64,000 nt of DNA from Thermoplasmata archaeon (GCA_022750195.1 JAKIWE010000001.1:1114672-1178671); one strand, 5' to 3'; positions 40,972 through 50,604 are shown, numbered from the stretch's first letter. Notes: generated by a model from the letters alone, not told the origin. Numbers and translations are program-made.

Positions 40972-42185
40972 GCCTTGGTGTCCGGAGGCGCGCCGAGACG
41001 AAGGAGTTCATTTAGCTTTGCCACCCGTTCACCGCCGAGGAGACCGCATTTCAGCCCGGCGGCCTCGGTCGCAAGGGCGAGGTGGGCGAGCCAGCCGTCC
41101 GGGACGTCCCCGGAGCGGTGCGAGACGACCGGCACCATCCCGTGGGCCCGTGCGTAGTCGACGGTGGCGAAGGTGTCGGTGAGCGTGCCGACCTGGTTGA
41201 CCTTGATGAGGACGGCGTTCGAGGCGTGGCGGCGGTCCCCTTCCATGACCCGGGGAAGGCTCGTCGTGTAGAGGTCGTCGCCCACGATCAGGGCCCGCTT
41301 TCCGACCGCCTCCGTGAGCCGTGCGAACGCGTCGAACGCCTCTTCGTCGAACGGGTCTTCGACGTACCGAAGGTCGAACCGCTCGACGAGGCGCGTGAGG
41401 AAGTCGAGCTGGGCTTCCGTGTCGAAGGTGTGGCCGCGATACCGGTACTTGCCGTCGCGGTAGAACTCGGTCGCCGCTAGGTCGAGCCCCGGATGGACGT
41501 CCGCTCCGGTCGCGTCTCGGACCGTCGTGCACGCGGCCGCGAGGAGTTCAACGGCCTCGACATTGTCGAGGGGCGCCACCCACCCTCCTTCGTCGCCCCT
41601 CCCGAGGGCCATCTTTGGGAACTGGGCTTTGAGCCGACGGCCGACCTCAACGTGAACCGCGATCGCGGCCTGCACCGCCGCTGCCGGGGCCCCGCGGGCT
41701 ACGGCGTGGAACTCCTGGATATCCGGTCCGCCGATCGCGTGCCTTCCTCCGTTGAGACAGTTGCCGACGATCGCCGGGAACTCGGCTCCCGCGACGCCCG
41801 GGCGTTTCAAGAGCTCCCAGAGAGCGACGCCTCGCTCGTTCGCGGCGGCTTGGGCGCTCGCCAGCGAAAACGCCGTGGCCGTGTTGCCGCCGATGCGACG
41901 GAAATCTGCCGAGCCGTCGGCGTTGTGGAGGGCGCCATCGATGCGCGCCTGATCGTCGACCGGCAGACCGACGAGCGTCGGTCGACCCCACCGTGCGAAT
42001 TCTTCGAGAGCCCCGGGCACCCCCTTCTCCGGCCAGGCGTGAACTTCGTGCGCTCCGGTGCTCGCGCCGCTCGGCGCACCGACGGTCGCCCGGTAGCCGC
42101 CCTCGGTGACGACGGTCGCCTCGACCGTCGCGGCGCCCCGGCTGTCGTAGATCGGTCGCAGTGCGACGTGGGCGATGGCGCTCAG
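40968..42185 (-). CDS. eno: enolase (CTG start)
   Basis: A 405-residue enolase: 2-phosphoglycerate to phosphoenolpyruvate. Conserved motifs run the full length: [26 protein letters not shown] (the flexible substrate loop), LGRGDEGGW (general acid region), [17 protein letters not shown] and IVGDDLYTT (Mg2+ ligands), [10 protein letters not shown] (catalytic Lys) and VVSHRSGD. The first 55 residues exist only if translation begins at the CTG at 42183-42185, which overlaps the stop of the epimerase gene (CTGA). The next usable codon, GTG at 42020, would delete DSRG and the SGASTG loop. Confidence 0.93.
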   Translation of the reverse strand: MSAIAHVALRPIYDSRGAATVEATVVTEGGYRATVGAPSGASTGAHEVHAWPEKGVPGALEEFARWGRPTLVGLPVDDQARIDGALHNADGSADFRRIGGNTATAFSLASAQAAANERGVALWELLKRPGVAGAEFPAIVGNCLNGGRHAIGGPDIQEFHAVARGAPAAAVQAAIAVHVEVGRRLKAQFPKMALGRGDEGGWVAPLDNVEAVELLAAACTTVRDATGADVHPGLDLAATEFYRDGKYRYRGHTFDTEAQLDFLTRLVERFDLRYVEDPFDEEAFDAFARLTEAVGKRALIVGDDLYTTSLPRVMEGDRRHASNAVLIKVNQVGTLTDTFATVDYARAHGMVPVVSHRSGDVPDGWLAHLALATEAAGLKCGLLGGERVAKLNELLRLGAPPDTKA

Positions 42186-42577
42186 GGCGCCTCCACGAAC
42201 TCGACCAGCACGCCCTGGAACCCGCTCGGGTGGACGAACCCGACCTTCCGGCCCCGGGCGCCGACGCGGGCGCTCTGGTCGATCAGCCGTTGCCCCCGAG
42301 CCGCGGCGGCGGCGAGAGCGTCGTTGACGCTGGGAACCGAGAAGGCGATGTGGTGGAGCCCGGGTCCACGGCTCGAGAGGAACCGGCCGACGGCGGAGTC
42401 AGGGCTGGTCGGTTCCAGCAGCTCCAGGTGGGTGCCGCCGAACTCGAGGAAGGCGACGCGGACGCGCTGGGACGGGACCTCCTCGACCGGGGGCGGGATG
42501 CCGGTGAGAAGGGGGCCCCACGAGGCGAGGCCGGCCGCGAGGTCCGGCACCGCGATGCCCAGGTGATCGACGTTCAT
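42182..42577 (-). CDS. mce: methylmalonyl-CoA epimerase
   Basis: A 131-residue vicinal-oxygen-chelate enzyme that interconverts the two methylmalonyl-CoA epimers so the mutase can use them. The metal ligands are visible: VDHLGIAVPD (His), VAFLEFGGTHLELLEPT (Glu), PGLHHIAFSVP (His) and VLVEFVEAP (Glu). The gene lies 7 bp after the mutase large-subunit stop and overlaps the start of enolase by 4 bp, so mutase, epimerase, enolase and uS2 form one dense transcription unit. Confidence 0.95.
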   Translation of the reverse strand: MNVDHLGIAVPDLAAGLASWGPLLTGIPPPVEEVPSQRVRVAFLEFGGTHLELLEPTSPDSAVGRFLSSRGPGLHHIAFSVPSVNDALAAAAARGQRLIDQSARVGARGRKVGFVHPSGFQGVLVEFVEAP

Positions 42578-42584
42578 GGCTGGC

Positions 42585-44252
42585 CTAGTACGCGCGAGAG
42601 GGGGTGTACTCGCCGAAGATCCCTCTCCAAAGGCCCGCCACTTCGCCGAGCGTGGCCCCGGCCTTCAACGCGACGAGAAGCGGGGGCATCACGTTCCGGC
42701 CCGCCTCGGTCTCCTTGCGAAGCCCGTCGAGCGCTTCGCGCGTCGCGGTGGCGTCCCGGTCGGATTTCCACGCGGCGAGGCGACGGTTCTGAGCGAGCTC
42801 CGGCTCACGACCGATCTTCAATCGGCGCGCCCGTCCTCGACCCCCCACCAGGGAAAAGTCCGGGTCGCCGGTGGTGAACTCATTGACCCCGACGACGATC
42901 TCGGTCTTCGCCTCCCGAGCGCGGGCGACGCGGTAGGCCTCCTTCGCGATCTCCGACTGGAAGAACCCCCGTTCGACGGCCACGAGCGAGCCGCCCATCT
43001 CGTCGATCCGGCCAAGGTACGCCCGCGCCTCCGACTCGACCCGGTCGGTCAGGTACTCGATGGCGTAGGCGCCCCCGAGCGGGTCCACCGTGGCGGCGAC
43101 CCCGGACTCCTCGGCGAGGATCTGCTGGGTCCGAAGGGCGAGTCGGGCCGCCGGGGCGGTCGGAAGGCCGATCGCCTCGTCGAGCGCGTTCGTGTGGAGC
43201 GACTGGGTCCCGCCGAGGACGGCGGCCAGCGCCTCGAGGGTGGTGCGTACGACGTTGAGCTCGGGTTGCTGGGCGGTGAGCGACGAGCCCGCGGTCTGGG
43301 TGTGAAACCTCATCGGCCACGATCGAGGCTTCTTCGCCCCGAGCTCGTCGCGGGCGATCTCGGCCCAGAGCCGGCGCGCCGCCCGGAACTTGGCGATCTC
43401 CTCGAGGAAGTTACGGTCGGAGGAGAAGAAGAACGACAACCGAGGAAGGAAGTCGTCGACGTCCAGGCCCCGCTCCACAACGGCCCGCACGTAGGCGATC
43501 GCGTTCGCGAGGGTGAACGCCACTTCCTGGGCCGCCGTGGCCCCCGCCTCGCGCATGTGGTAACCGGAGACGGAGATGTAGTTCCACTGGGGCATCTCCC
43601 GGGTGGCGAACTCGATCAGGTCGACGGCGAGACGGATCGAGGGTTCGGGCGGGTAGATGTACGTTCCCCGAGCGATGTACTCCTTCAGGATGTCGTTCTG
43701 GACCGTTCCACCGAGCCGAGCCCGAGGGACCCCCTGCTCCTCGCCGACCGCGACGAGGAGCGCGGTGAGGATCGGCGCGGTCGCGTTGATCGTCATCGAC
43801 ACGGTCGCCTTGTCGAGTGGGATCTGGTCGAACAGCGTGCGCATGTCGCCGACCGAGGTGATCGCCACGCCGCAACGGCCTACTTCGCCCTGGGCGCGTG
43901 CATGGTCCGAGTCGTAGCCGATCTGCGTGGGCAGGTCGAAGGCGACCGAGAGACCGGTCTGGCCCCCTTCGAGCAGGTACCGGAATCTGCGGTTCGTCTC
44001 GGTCGCGCTCCCGAACCCGGAGTACTGCCGGAGCGTCCAGAGCCGGCCCCGGTACATCGTCGGCTGGATCCCACGCGTCAGCGGGTACGCGCCGGGAAAC
44101 CCGAGCTTCCCAAGGTAGCCCTCCTCGGATTCGTGGGGGTCGTCGACGAGGACGGGCAGGCTTCCTTCCTCGAACCGGGAGCCTAGGGCGGCGCGCGCTT
44201 CGACCTCCCAACGCTCCTTGCCCCCCGGCGCGCGACGAGAACGGGAGGCCAT
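42585..44252 (-). CDS. mcmA: methylmalonyl-CoA mutase large subunit
   Basis: A 555-residue catalytic subunit: (R)-methylmalonyl-CoA to succinyl-CoA, B12-dependent. YPLTRGIQPTMYRGRLWTLRQYSGFGSA, GGQTGLSVAFDLPTQIGYDSD, VSMTINATAPILTALLVAV, PQWNYISVSGYHMREAGATA, SWPMRFHTQTAGSSLTAQQP and ALDEAIGLPT are the TIM-barrel motifs of this subunit. The cobalamin domain is absent, as in archaea that encode it separately (9050-9466). A TATA box lies 25 bp upstream. Isobutyryl-CoA mutase is the main alternative; with mce next door, methylmalonyl-CoA is favoured. Confidence 0.95.
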   Translation of the reverse strand: MASRSRRAPGGKERWEVEARAALGSRFEEGSLPVLVDDPHESEEGYLGKLGFPGAYPLTRGIQPTMYRGRLWTLRQYSGFGSATETNRRFRYLLEGGQTGLSVAFDLPTQIGYDSDHARAQGEVGRCGVAITSVGDMRTLFDQIPLDKATVSMTINATAPILTALLVAVGEEQGVPRARLGGTVQNDILKEYIARGTYIYPPEPSIRLAVDLIEFATREMPQWNYISVSGYHMREAGATAAQEVAFTLANAIAYVRAVVERGLDVDDFLPRLSFFFSSDRNFLEEIAKFRAARRLWAEIARDELGAKKPRSWPMRFHTQTAGSSLTAQQPELNVVRTTLEALAAVLGGTQSLHTNALDEAIGLPTAPAARLALRTQQILAEESGVAATVDPLGGAYAIEYLTDRVESEARAYLGRIDEMGGSLVAVERGFFQSEIAKEAYRVARAREAKTEIVVGVNEFTTGDPDFSLVGGRGRARRLKIGREPELAQNRRLAAWKSDRDATATREALDGLRKETEAGRNVMPPLLVALKAGATLGEVAGLWRGIFGEYTPSRAY

Positions 44253-44271
44253 CGGCTGTCGAGTTGGGGTC

Positions 44272-44282
44272 CTTATTTAACG
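44272..44282 (-). promoter_or_regulatory. TATA box of the mutase-epimerase-enolase-uS2 operon
   Basis: Minus strand CGTTAAATAAG is centred 25 bp before the ATG at 44252. Confidence 0.6.
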
Positions 44283-44312
44283 GATGGCGACGGGCGGCGA
44301 GTCGCTCCGTTC

Positions 44313-45986
44313 CTACCGGCGGAACAGCGGCCAGAGGGCGGTCAGGTCGAGCTCGGCCCAGACGACCGGGACCGGCACGCCCAGCGCGGCGACGACCCGA
44401 GGCTCGAGCTCTCCGAGCTCGGCGACGACCTCGCCGGCCAGACGCACGCGGGCGGCCCGTCCGTCGATGGTCCCCGGGATCACGGTCGGCTCCCGAACCC
44501 CACGGGCGCCCAACCGTCCCATCAGATAGTCGATGAGCGAGGCCGCGTCGGAGAATCCGGCCCCGTCCGCGGCGTAGATCACGCCAGCGCGGTACCGGGT
44601 GGCCGCCCCCGACTCCTCGGACTCCGCGCGCACGATCACGGGTCCGACCTCGGCGAGGCGCTGAGGGTAGGCGTGGCGCACGTTCCGACCGAGGCTCCCC
44701 ACGAGCGAGAGGAGCATCGTGTCGCGGAGCCGAGCGTACAGCTCGGAGACCGGGCGGGCGACCGAGATCGCGGTGGTCCGCCCCAGCAGAGCGACCGAGG
44801 ACTCCGGGACCAGGACGGTTGTCTGCAGCGGCTGGTAGCCGAGGCCCAGCAGCAACAGTTCGATGCTCTCCTCGAACCGAGAGGTCCCGCGTCGCTGACC
44901 GACGACCGGGCTCGGAGGGATGATCGCGTCGCTCGAGGTGACGCCGCGTGCGATCACAAGCTCCTCGACCAGGTCGACCCCGGCGAGGAGATCCGGTCGC
45001 CAGGGCGGCGCCGAGACCGTCCAGCCGTCCGGATCCGGTTTTGCTGTGAGCCGCGCTCGGCCGAACAGCCGCGTGCCCTCGGCCGAGCTGAGCTCGAGCC
45101 CCGTCGCGCCAGCGAGCTCTCTCGCGGAGAGTCGTAGCTCGCGGGGCGTTACGAACCCTCGGCCGTCCCCGGCCCCGAGCGCTGCGTCGACCCCCACCGG
45201 GGCCAGCCTCCAACCACGCGAGGCGAAGACACTGAGGAGCAACCCGAGGCCGTCGGTGACCCGCGCCGCGCGGGTCCCGGTCGACTCGAGCAGGAGTCGG
45301 CGGTGCCCCATCCGCGCCTCGCCGCCAGGCCGCGCATTGAGGATCGGGGGTAGGCTCAGGAGCGTTCCCTCTCCGTCCCGAAGCGTAAGACACTCGTCCC
45401 CCTGACGGCCGAAGGCGCCATACTTCTGGGCCATCGGGTGGCTCCGGAAGAACTCGAGGCCGGAGATCTCCGCGTCCTCGTCCAGGGGACGGATGCGGAC
45501 TTCGTTGATCGCCTCGAGGTCGTACCGGATCTGGGGCGGGGAGTGGTCCCAGGGATAGATCCCGAAGCTGGCCCACCGGCGGTCGCCGGTGGCCGCTGCG
45601 TGGAGGAGCTCCTGGTACCGGACGGCCTCGGCGAGCAGTCCCTCGTCGAGCCCGCCCGCCGACGGAGCCTCGACGATCACTCCGGCGATGTACGGTCGGA
45701 GCGGGGCGACCTCCGCGGCCACCCGGATCGTGGTCGTCGGGGCGGCCGCGATCGGGTCCATCGCCGGGGTACCCGCGGCGCGGCCGAGCAGTCCGGCGAG
45801 CTCGAGCCCGAGCCCTCCCTCGTTCAGAAGGTCGAGGCGGTCGGGAGTAGCCTCGACGGTCACGTTGTCGCCGGCCCACTCCGCCACCTCGGCCTTCGAG
45901 GTCGCGAGGAGTTCGCGGATTTTCTGGGGGTCGGAAGCCCCCGCCGCAGCGAGCAGGCGGGCCGCCGAGACGATCGCACGGGGCAT
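44313..45986 (-). CDS. pheT: phenylalanine--tRNA ligase subunit beta
   Basis: A 557-residue archaeal PheRS beta subunit. The B1/editing region opens with KAEVAEWAGDNVTVEATPDRLDLLNEGGL (the D-L-L-x-x-E-G signature), B3/B4 follows with SFGIYPWDHSPPQIRY and FRSHPMAQKYGAFG, the B5 domain has PPWRPDLLAGVDLVEELVIARG, and the C-terminal catalytic-like part runs to ELDLTALWPLF. It forms the heterotetramer with PheS and holds the editing site. Its ATG is 3 bp after the pheS stop, so the two are coupled. Confidence 0.95.
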   Translation of the reverse strand: MPRAIVSAARLLAAAGASDPQKIRELLATSKAEVAEWAGDNVTVEATPDRLDLLNEGGLGLELAGLLGRAAGTPAMDPIAAAPTTTIRVAAEVAPLRPYIAGVIVEAPSAGGLDEGLLAEAVRYQELLHAAATGDRRWASFGIYPWDHSPPQIRYDLEAINEVRIRPLDEDAEISGLEFFRSHPMAQKYGAFGRQGDECLTLRDGEGTLLSLPPILNARPGGEARMGHRRLLLESTGTRAARVTDGLGLLLSVFASRGWRLAPVGVDAALGAGDGRGFVTPRELRLSARELAGATGLELSSAEGTRLFGRARLTAKPDPDGWTVSAPPWRPDLLAGVDLVEELVIARGVTSSDAIIPPSPVVGQRRGTSRFEESIELLLLGLGYQPLQTTVLVPESSVALLGRTTAISVARPVSELYARLRDTMLLSLVGSLGRNVRHAYPQRLAEVGPVIVRAESEESGAATRYRAGVIYAADGAGFSDAASLIDYLMGRLGARGVREPTVIPGTIDGRAARVRLAGEVVAELGELEPRVVAALGVPVPVVWAELDLTALWPLFRR

Positions 45987-45989
45987 CGG

Positions 45990-47519
45990 TTACCGTCCCT
46001 CGCCGCGTAGCCGCCCTAGATCGTCGTCGTAGACGGCACGGACGTCGTCGAGTCCGAGCGCGATCGTGGCGAGGCGCATGACGCCGATGCCCCAGGCGGC
46101 GACCGGAACCCGGACTCCGAGCGGCCGGAGCACCTCCGGCCGGAACATGCCCCCGGGGAACACCTCGATCCATCCGAGCCGCGGATGTTTGACGTACCCT
46201 TCGATCGAGGGCTCGGTGAACGGGAAGTAGCTCGGCCGGATCTTCAGCTCGCCGAAGCCGAGCGCTTTGGTCAGCGCCTCGAAGATGCCAACGAGATGCC
46301 GGAGCGTAACGCCCTCCTCGCCCAGGATCCCCTCGCATTGGGCGAACTCGACGTGGTGGGTCGCATCGACGGCATCGCGCCGGAAGTTCCGGTCCAGGCA
46401 GTACACCCGGAACGGCGGCTCGGGGTGCGCCGCCATGAACCGCGCCGAGACCGCGGTCGTCTGAGAGCGAAGGAGAGGGCGCGCGGCGAAGGCACGATCG
46501 TAGGGGGCCCTCCAGCCCGGGCTGAGCGGAGCGGGGTCGCCGGGGAGTGGGCGACCTTCGTGGACGGCGGCGACCTTCTCCAGGAGCTCCGGCGGCGGGG
46601 CATGCCCCGTGACCGCGTCGACGGAGAGGACGTCGTGGATCGATCGAGCCGGGTGTTCCTGGGGCATGAACAGGACGTCCCCGTTCCAGAACTCCGTCTC
46701 GAGGAGCGGTCCGCGAGCCTCGCTGAAGCCCAGGCCCACGAGCACCTCCTCGAACTGGCGGAGCCAGGCCGTGTACGGATGCGGTCGCGCTCCGGTGATG
46801 TAGGGCACGTCCGCGCGGACGTCGTAGGGCCGGAAGGTGGCCCCTTGCCATCCCCCTTCTCGGAGCAAGAGCGGGGTGACGGGACCTAGGAGGGGCTGAT
46901 CGTCGGTGCGCATCGGAAGTTGACGGCCCTCCTCGGAGGCCGACCAGCGCCGCTGCGTCGTCCGTTCGATGCGCGTCAGCCCACGCCGGCGGAGCGACTC
47001 CTGTCCGGGTCCGTCCGGGAGGGCTTCGCCCCCCGCGACGGCCTCGAGGGCCAGCTCGTCGGGGAAAGCGGCGGAGAACGGTGGGGCGTCGGGGCGCAGG
47101 CGCAACGGCACCCCTTCCTCCAAGTAGTGGAGCCGGCGGAGGAGGCCTATCGCCGGCGAGCGCTCGTCGGCGGAGAGTGCCTCTTCCGGGACCTCTTCCG
47201 GCGCGACGGGGTGGCCCGCGTCTTTCAGGGCGCGCAGCAGCCGGCGTTCCGAGAGCCCTGTGGGGCGGGCGGCGAGGCCCCGAGGGGTCAGAACGACGCG
47301 CGCAAGATGCGATTCCTCGACGACCGCGAGATGCTTCGATTTCAGCCGCTGGAGCGAGCCGCGTACCTGATCGGCGGCGAGGCCGGTCTCCTTCGCCAGT
47401 TCCTCTTCCCCGACCGCCGTGCGGCTCGGGCCTCGCAGCGCCTCGAGAAGGCGACGCTCCGGCCCGGAAAGGGAGAGCGCGCCGGCGGTCGGGACCGGCT
47501 CGTCCGGCTCGTCCGCCAC
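45990..47519 (-). CDS. pheS: phenylalanine--tRNA ligase subunit alpha
   Basis: A 509-residue class II synthetase subunit. The first 200 residues are winged-helix domains (LLEALRGPSRTAVGEEELAK, LLRALKDAGHPVAPEEVPEE), expected in archaeal/eukaryotic PheS. The catalytic core has the class II motifs: HPYTAWLRQFEEVLVGLGF (motif 1), FRVYCLDRNFRRDAVDATHH (motif 2) and GWIEVFPGGMFRPEVL...AWGIGVMRLAT (motif 3). GTG start with a TATA-like box 31 bp upstream. It leads the pheST operon. Confidence 0.96.
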   Translation of the reverse strand: MADEPDEPVPTAGALSLSGPERRLLEALRGPSRTAVGEEELAKETGLAADQVRGSLQRLKSKHLAVVEESHLARVVLTPRGLAARPTGLSERRLLRALKDAGHPVAPEEVPEEALSADERSPAIGLLRRLHYLEEGVPLRLRPDAPPFSAAFPDELALEAVAGGEALPDGPGQESLRRRGLTRIERTTQRRWSASEEGRQLPMRTDDQPLLGPVTPLLLREGGWQGATFRPYDVRADVPYITGARPHPYTAWLRQFEEVLVGLGFSEARGPLLETEFWNGDVLFMPQEHPARSIHDVLSVDAVTGHAPPPELLEKVAAVHEGRPLPGDPAPLSPGWRAPYDRAFAARPLLRSQTTAVSARFMAAHPEPPFRVYCLDRNFRRDAVDATHHVEFAQCEGILGEEGVTLRHLVGIFEALTKALGFGELKIRPSYFPFTEPSIEGYVKHPRLGWIEVFPGGMFRPEVLRPLGVRVPVAAWGIGVMRLATIALGLDDVRAVYDDDLGRLRGEGR

Positions 47520-47544
47520 GCGCGCGCGAGAGGGGGCTCGGGAC

Positions 47545-47554
47545 TTGAGTTTAT
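47545..47554 (-). promoter_or_regulatory. TATA-like promoter of pheST
   Basis: Minus strand GGATAAACTC is centred 31 bp before the GTG at 47519, in the 45-bp gap after the binding-protein gene. Confidence 0.5.
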
Positions 47555-47564
47555 CCGCGCGCGC

Positions 47565-50500
47565 CTAGGCGGCGACGCCGTTGCCCTGGATGTTGAAGAA
47601 CAGCTCGTCCCCGCCGCCGCCGATCGTGACGTTCGTGTTCAGCGACGAGGAGTCGATCCAGGTCGACGACGTGGCGACCTCGTTCCCCTGGCCGGTGTAC
47701 GTGTACAGGGCGAGCTGGTAGGCAATCTTCTCCGCGAGGTCGTACAGCAGGACCCGCGAGGGCCCCGAGAGCGCGGTCGAGGCGAGGCCCAGGGCGTAGA
47801 TCATCGCCTTGTACGCGGTCCCCTGGCAGCTCTGCGGGAAGCTCGTGTTCGCGTAGTACATGTAGTCGGTCGTGGGGTGCGTGCAGCCGGTCGCGTAGCC
47901 GGTCTGCCACAGCGACTGGACCACCGCGTTCCCGTAGGTGTACGTCGAGTTGGGGAGGTACAGCGGGTTCACGTAGTCGGTCGGGTCGGGATAGTCCGGC
48001 GCCCAACCGAGCGAGTAGACCGGCATGGCGTTCAAGCCGGGGCCGGCCGCCGCGTTGATGGTGATGTCGACGAAGTTGATGTCGACCGGATTGACGGAGA
48101 CCGCGCCCCCGGTGATCTGGTTCACCGAGGCGGCCCAGAGCGCCATCACCTGGTCGTTCGACGCACTTCCGGTGGAGCCGAACATGGGGAGCGAGCAGGG
48201 ATTCCCCGCCGAGCAATGCAGCACCTCGGGGTCGAAGTACGGTCCGTTGTTGTTGTGGAGCTGCGCCCACCAGTACGCCGGACAGGCGACGTTCGCGGCG
48301 TCCGTGCACGGGTCGGTGTTCGGCCACGGGATGTTGGACGGGTAGTAGGCGCCCATGAACTGGGGGATCGCCCCGCCGGAGTTGAACCCTAGGACGAGCC
48401 CATCCCGGGTGTTGATGGTGTTCTGGATCGTCGTGTACGGGTACGCCCGCGAGAACAGCTGGCGCATGCCGAGGTAGCCGAACCAGTCGGTCGGGACCGA
48501 GATCGGGTTCGACGTGTACTTCTGAGCCCCGCCGAGATAGAAGTTCGTGTTGAACGGATAGAATCCGATCGTGATCGTCGGGGCGTTCACGACCTGGAGC
48601 TTCCCTTGCTGGACGAGCTCGAGCAGGAGAGCGATGTCGGTCGAGGGGATCGAGGCAAAGTCGGAGACCCCGCTGCTCGCCGCCTGCTCCCCCGGCGTCG
48701 CCGTGGTCTCCCAGGTGACGTCGACGGTCTTCGCGTAGCTGCCGGCGGCGGGCTGGCAGCCCGTCCAGGTGCAGAACGGATTCGGGCTGTACGCCGGGTT
48801 CGCCTGGAGCGTGAAGGAGACGCCGACGATGTACTGGGCCATGTAGTACGGGCCGCTGCCGACCATGTTCCACTGGACGTGGCCGAGCTGCGGGCCGAAC
48901 GAGCCGCTGCCGAGCTGCTCCCACTGGTCCCACCCGAGGGCGGGGATGTTCGCCGGAACGCGCCCAAAGCCCGGCGAGCCCGGAGCGCCGCACGGCTGGT
49001 CGCCGGACTGGCTCACGTTGCCCACGGTCCAGAACGGGATGCCGGCGCCCTGCGCCTGGGCACTGAACCAGCCGCACGGGACGATCCCGCCGCCGAGCGG
49101 GTCGGCGATCAGCTCGAGGAAGTACGGCCAGTTCTTGCCGTGCCCGTGGACATGGAAAGTGACGCAGCCGTGTCCGGTCGCAGGGCTCATGGCGGCGGCC
49201 GGGCAGACCCCTCCCGCGGTCTCGTTGATGGTCATCGAGTTGAACACGGGGGCGGGCGTGTTGTTGAACGAGCTGTGCAGGTTGCTCCACGATGGGTTAC
49301 CGGGGTCGAGGAGCGACTGAGCGATGATCCAACCCGGGTTGCACGAGACGCACGGTAGGTCGGAGAAGCCCATCGTCCGTGCGAGGCTGAAGACGACATC
49401 GGTCGGCCAGACACCCCAGTGCGCCTGGGTGTTCGGGTCGAAGAAGCTCGAGTTCGGGTTGATCACGAAGGTGTAGTTCCACCCTTGCACGAGGGTCGAG
49501 CCGTAGAGGTGCTGGCACTCGGCGCTGCCCGGCACGCAGGTCGCGAGCATCGGGACGAAGTTGGTCGGGTCCGGCCCGACCTGGGACTGGTTGTAGGTGA
49601 TCAGCGACTGGTACACGTTGTAGATGGGTTCGGCGCCTGCGGTCTCGTAGTCGATCGCAGGGTCCTCGCCCGCGGCCCCGCCCGGGACGAGCTCGTAGGC
49701 GATGATCGTGCCGGGGTGCGGGCTCGTGTGGTGCTGTTGGCCGACCACTCCGGCGTGCACCGCGGCGGCGGCCACGATGACATCCCAGGTGAAGTTCTGG
49801 AAGACGGTCAGGTTCCCCGAGGTCGCGCCGCCGACAAAGCTGACGGTGTAGGTGCCCGCGATCAGCGCGCTCACCGTCACCGTGGAGCTCGTGTTCGTGG
49901 CGACCTCGTTCGAGCCCGTCAGGCCCGTTCCGAGCAGGAAGGTCGGCTTGTTCACGAGGAACAACGGGTTCGTCGGCGCGGAGGTGTACGCCGCGGAAAG
50001 CGTGACGGTCTGCGCCGGCTGGAGCACGGCGGTCGCCCCCTTCTGCCCGGCGGGGGAGGTGGAGTTCGCGACGATCGAGCCGCTGATCGACGGAAGCTCG
50101 CCCTGCGTGTTGGCGACGAAGCTCGAGGCGACGACGATCTGAACGAGCCCCTGGAGGTTGTCGTGGACCGTCGGCCCGACCTTGCCCTGGACCTCGATGA
50201 GATAGATCCCGGGCACGTTGTAGACGTGCGAGACGGTCGCGCCGTTCGTCGTGGAGTTGTTCCCGTCGCCGAAGTGGAAGGTGTAGGAGGAGACGGATTC
50301 GCCGCTAGGCACCGACGCGGTCACCGGCACCTGCGCGCCCTGCTGGACGGATCGGTACGGCAGGAGAACGCTCACGTCGTGGAGGTTCGACGACGCCGTG
50401 CAGACGGGTGAGCTCACCGGAGCGCAGATGGGGGGCGGGACCTTGGAGAAGCCGCCGGTCAGCGCGTAGGTCGTGACGCCCATCAGTGCGAGCACGAGCA

Positions 50501-50588
50501 CGATGACGATCACTCCGGCGATCGACGACAGCCCGCGGCGGGAGCGCAGACCGTGGAACCCCATGCGGCGGCGACCTACATACGACAT
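47565..50588 (-). CDS. pilin-signal family 5 substrate-binding protein with PKD domain
   Basis: A 1007-residue extracellular protein. The leader SRRG at 16-19 precedes LSSIAGVIVIVLVLALMG, a class III (pilin-like) signal; cleavage after Gly19 by the prepilin peptidase would leave the helix on the mature protein, as in the Sulfolobus bindosome. A PKD domain (YTFHFGDGNNSTTNG...VSHVYNVPGIYLIEV) and a beta-rich linker follow. From about 330 the family 5 peptide-binding fold (SBP_bac_5) begins: YNVYQSLITYNQ, AHWGVWPTDVVFSLART, GSGPYYMAQYI and YSLGWAPDYPDPTDYVNPLY. No permease or ATPase is nearby. The ATG at 50588 is used because the first ATG, at 50648, lies inside the TATA box. Confidence 0.9.
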   Translation of the reverse strand: MSYVGRRRMGFHGLRSRRGLSSIAGVIVIVLVLALMGVTTYALTGGFSKVPPPICAPVSSPVCTASSNLHDVSVLLPYRSVQQGAQVPVTASVPSGESVSSYTFHFGDGNNSTTNGATVSHVYNVPGIYLIEVQGKVGPTVHDNLQGLVQIVVASSFVANTQGELPSISGSIVANSTSPAGQKGATAVLQPAQTVTLSAAYTSAPTNPLFLVNKPTFLLGTGLTGSNEVATNTSSTVTVSALIAGTYTVSFVGGATSGNLTVFQNFTWDVIVAAAAVHAGVVGQQHHTSPHPGTIIAYELVPGGAAGEDPAIDYETAGAEPIYNVYQSLITYNQSQVGPDPTNFVPMLATCVPGSAECQHLYGSTLVQGWNYTFVINPNSSFFDPNTQAHWGVWPTDVVFSLARTMGFSDLPCVSCNPGWIIAQSLLDPGNPSWSNLHSSFNNTPAPVFNSMTINETAGGVCPAAAMSPATGHGCVTFHVHGHGKNWPYFLELIADPLGGGIVPCGWFSAQAQGAGIPFWTVGNVSQSGDQPCGAPGSPGFGRVPANIPALGWDQWEQLGSGSFGPQLGHVQWNMVGSGPYYMAQYIVGVSFTLQANPAYSPNPFCTWTGCQPAAGSYAKTVDVTWETTATPGEQAASSGVSDFASIPSTDIALLLELVQQGKLQVVNAPTITIGFYPFNTNFYLGGAQKYTSNPISVPTDWFGYLGMRQLFSRAYPYTTIQNTINTRDGLVLGFNSGGAIPQFMGAYYPSNIPWPNTDPCTDAANVACPAYWWAQLHNNNGPYFDPEVLHCSAGNPCSLPMFGSTGSASNDQVMALWAASVNQITGGAVSVNPVDINFVDITINAAAGPGLNAMPVYSLGWAPDYPDPTDYVNPLYLPNSTYTYGNAVVQSLWQTGYATGCTHPTTDYMYYANTSFPQSCQGTAYKAMIYALGLASTALSGPSRVLLYDLAEKIAYQLALYTYTGQGNEVATSSTWIDSSSLNTNVTIGGGGDELFFNIQGNGVAA

Positions 50589-50604
50589 CGACGGACCCAG
50601 ACTC

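Noticed and set aside
42020-42185. GTG 42020 as the enolase start
   Set aside because: It would delete the conserved DSRG and SGASTG loop, which are clearly encoded upstream in the same frame.
43411-46851. A very long open frame on the minus strand (over 1100 codons)
   Set aside because: It overlaps the mutase large subunit, PheT and PheS in another frame and has Arg/Gly/Pro-rich composition without motifs. It is a high-GC shadow.
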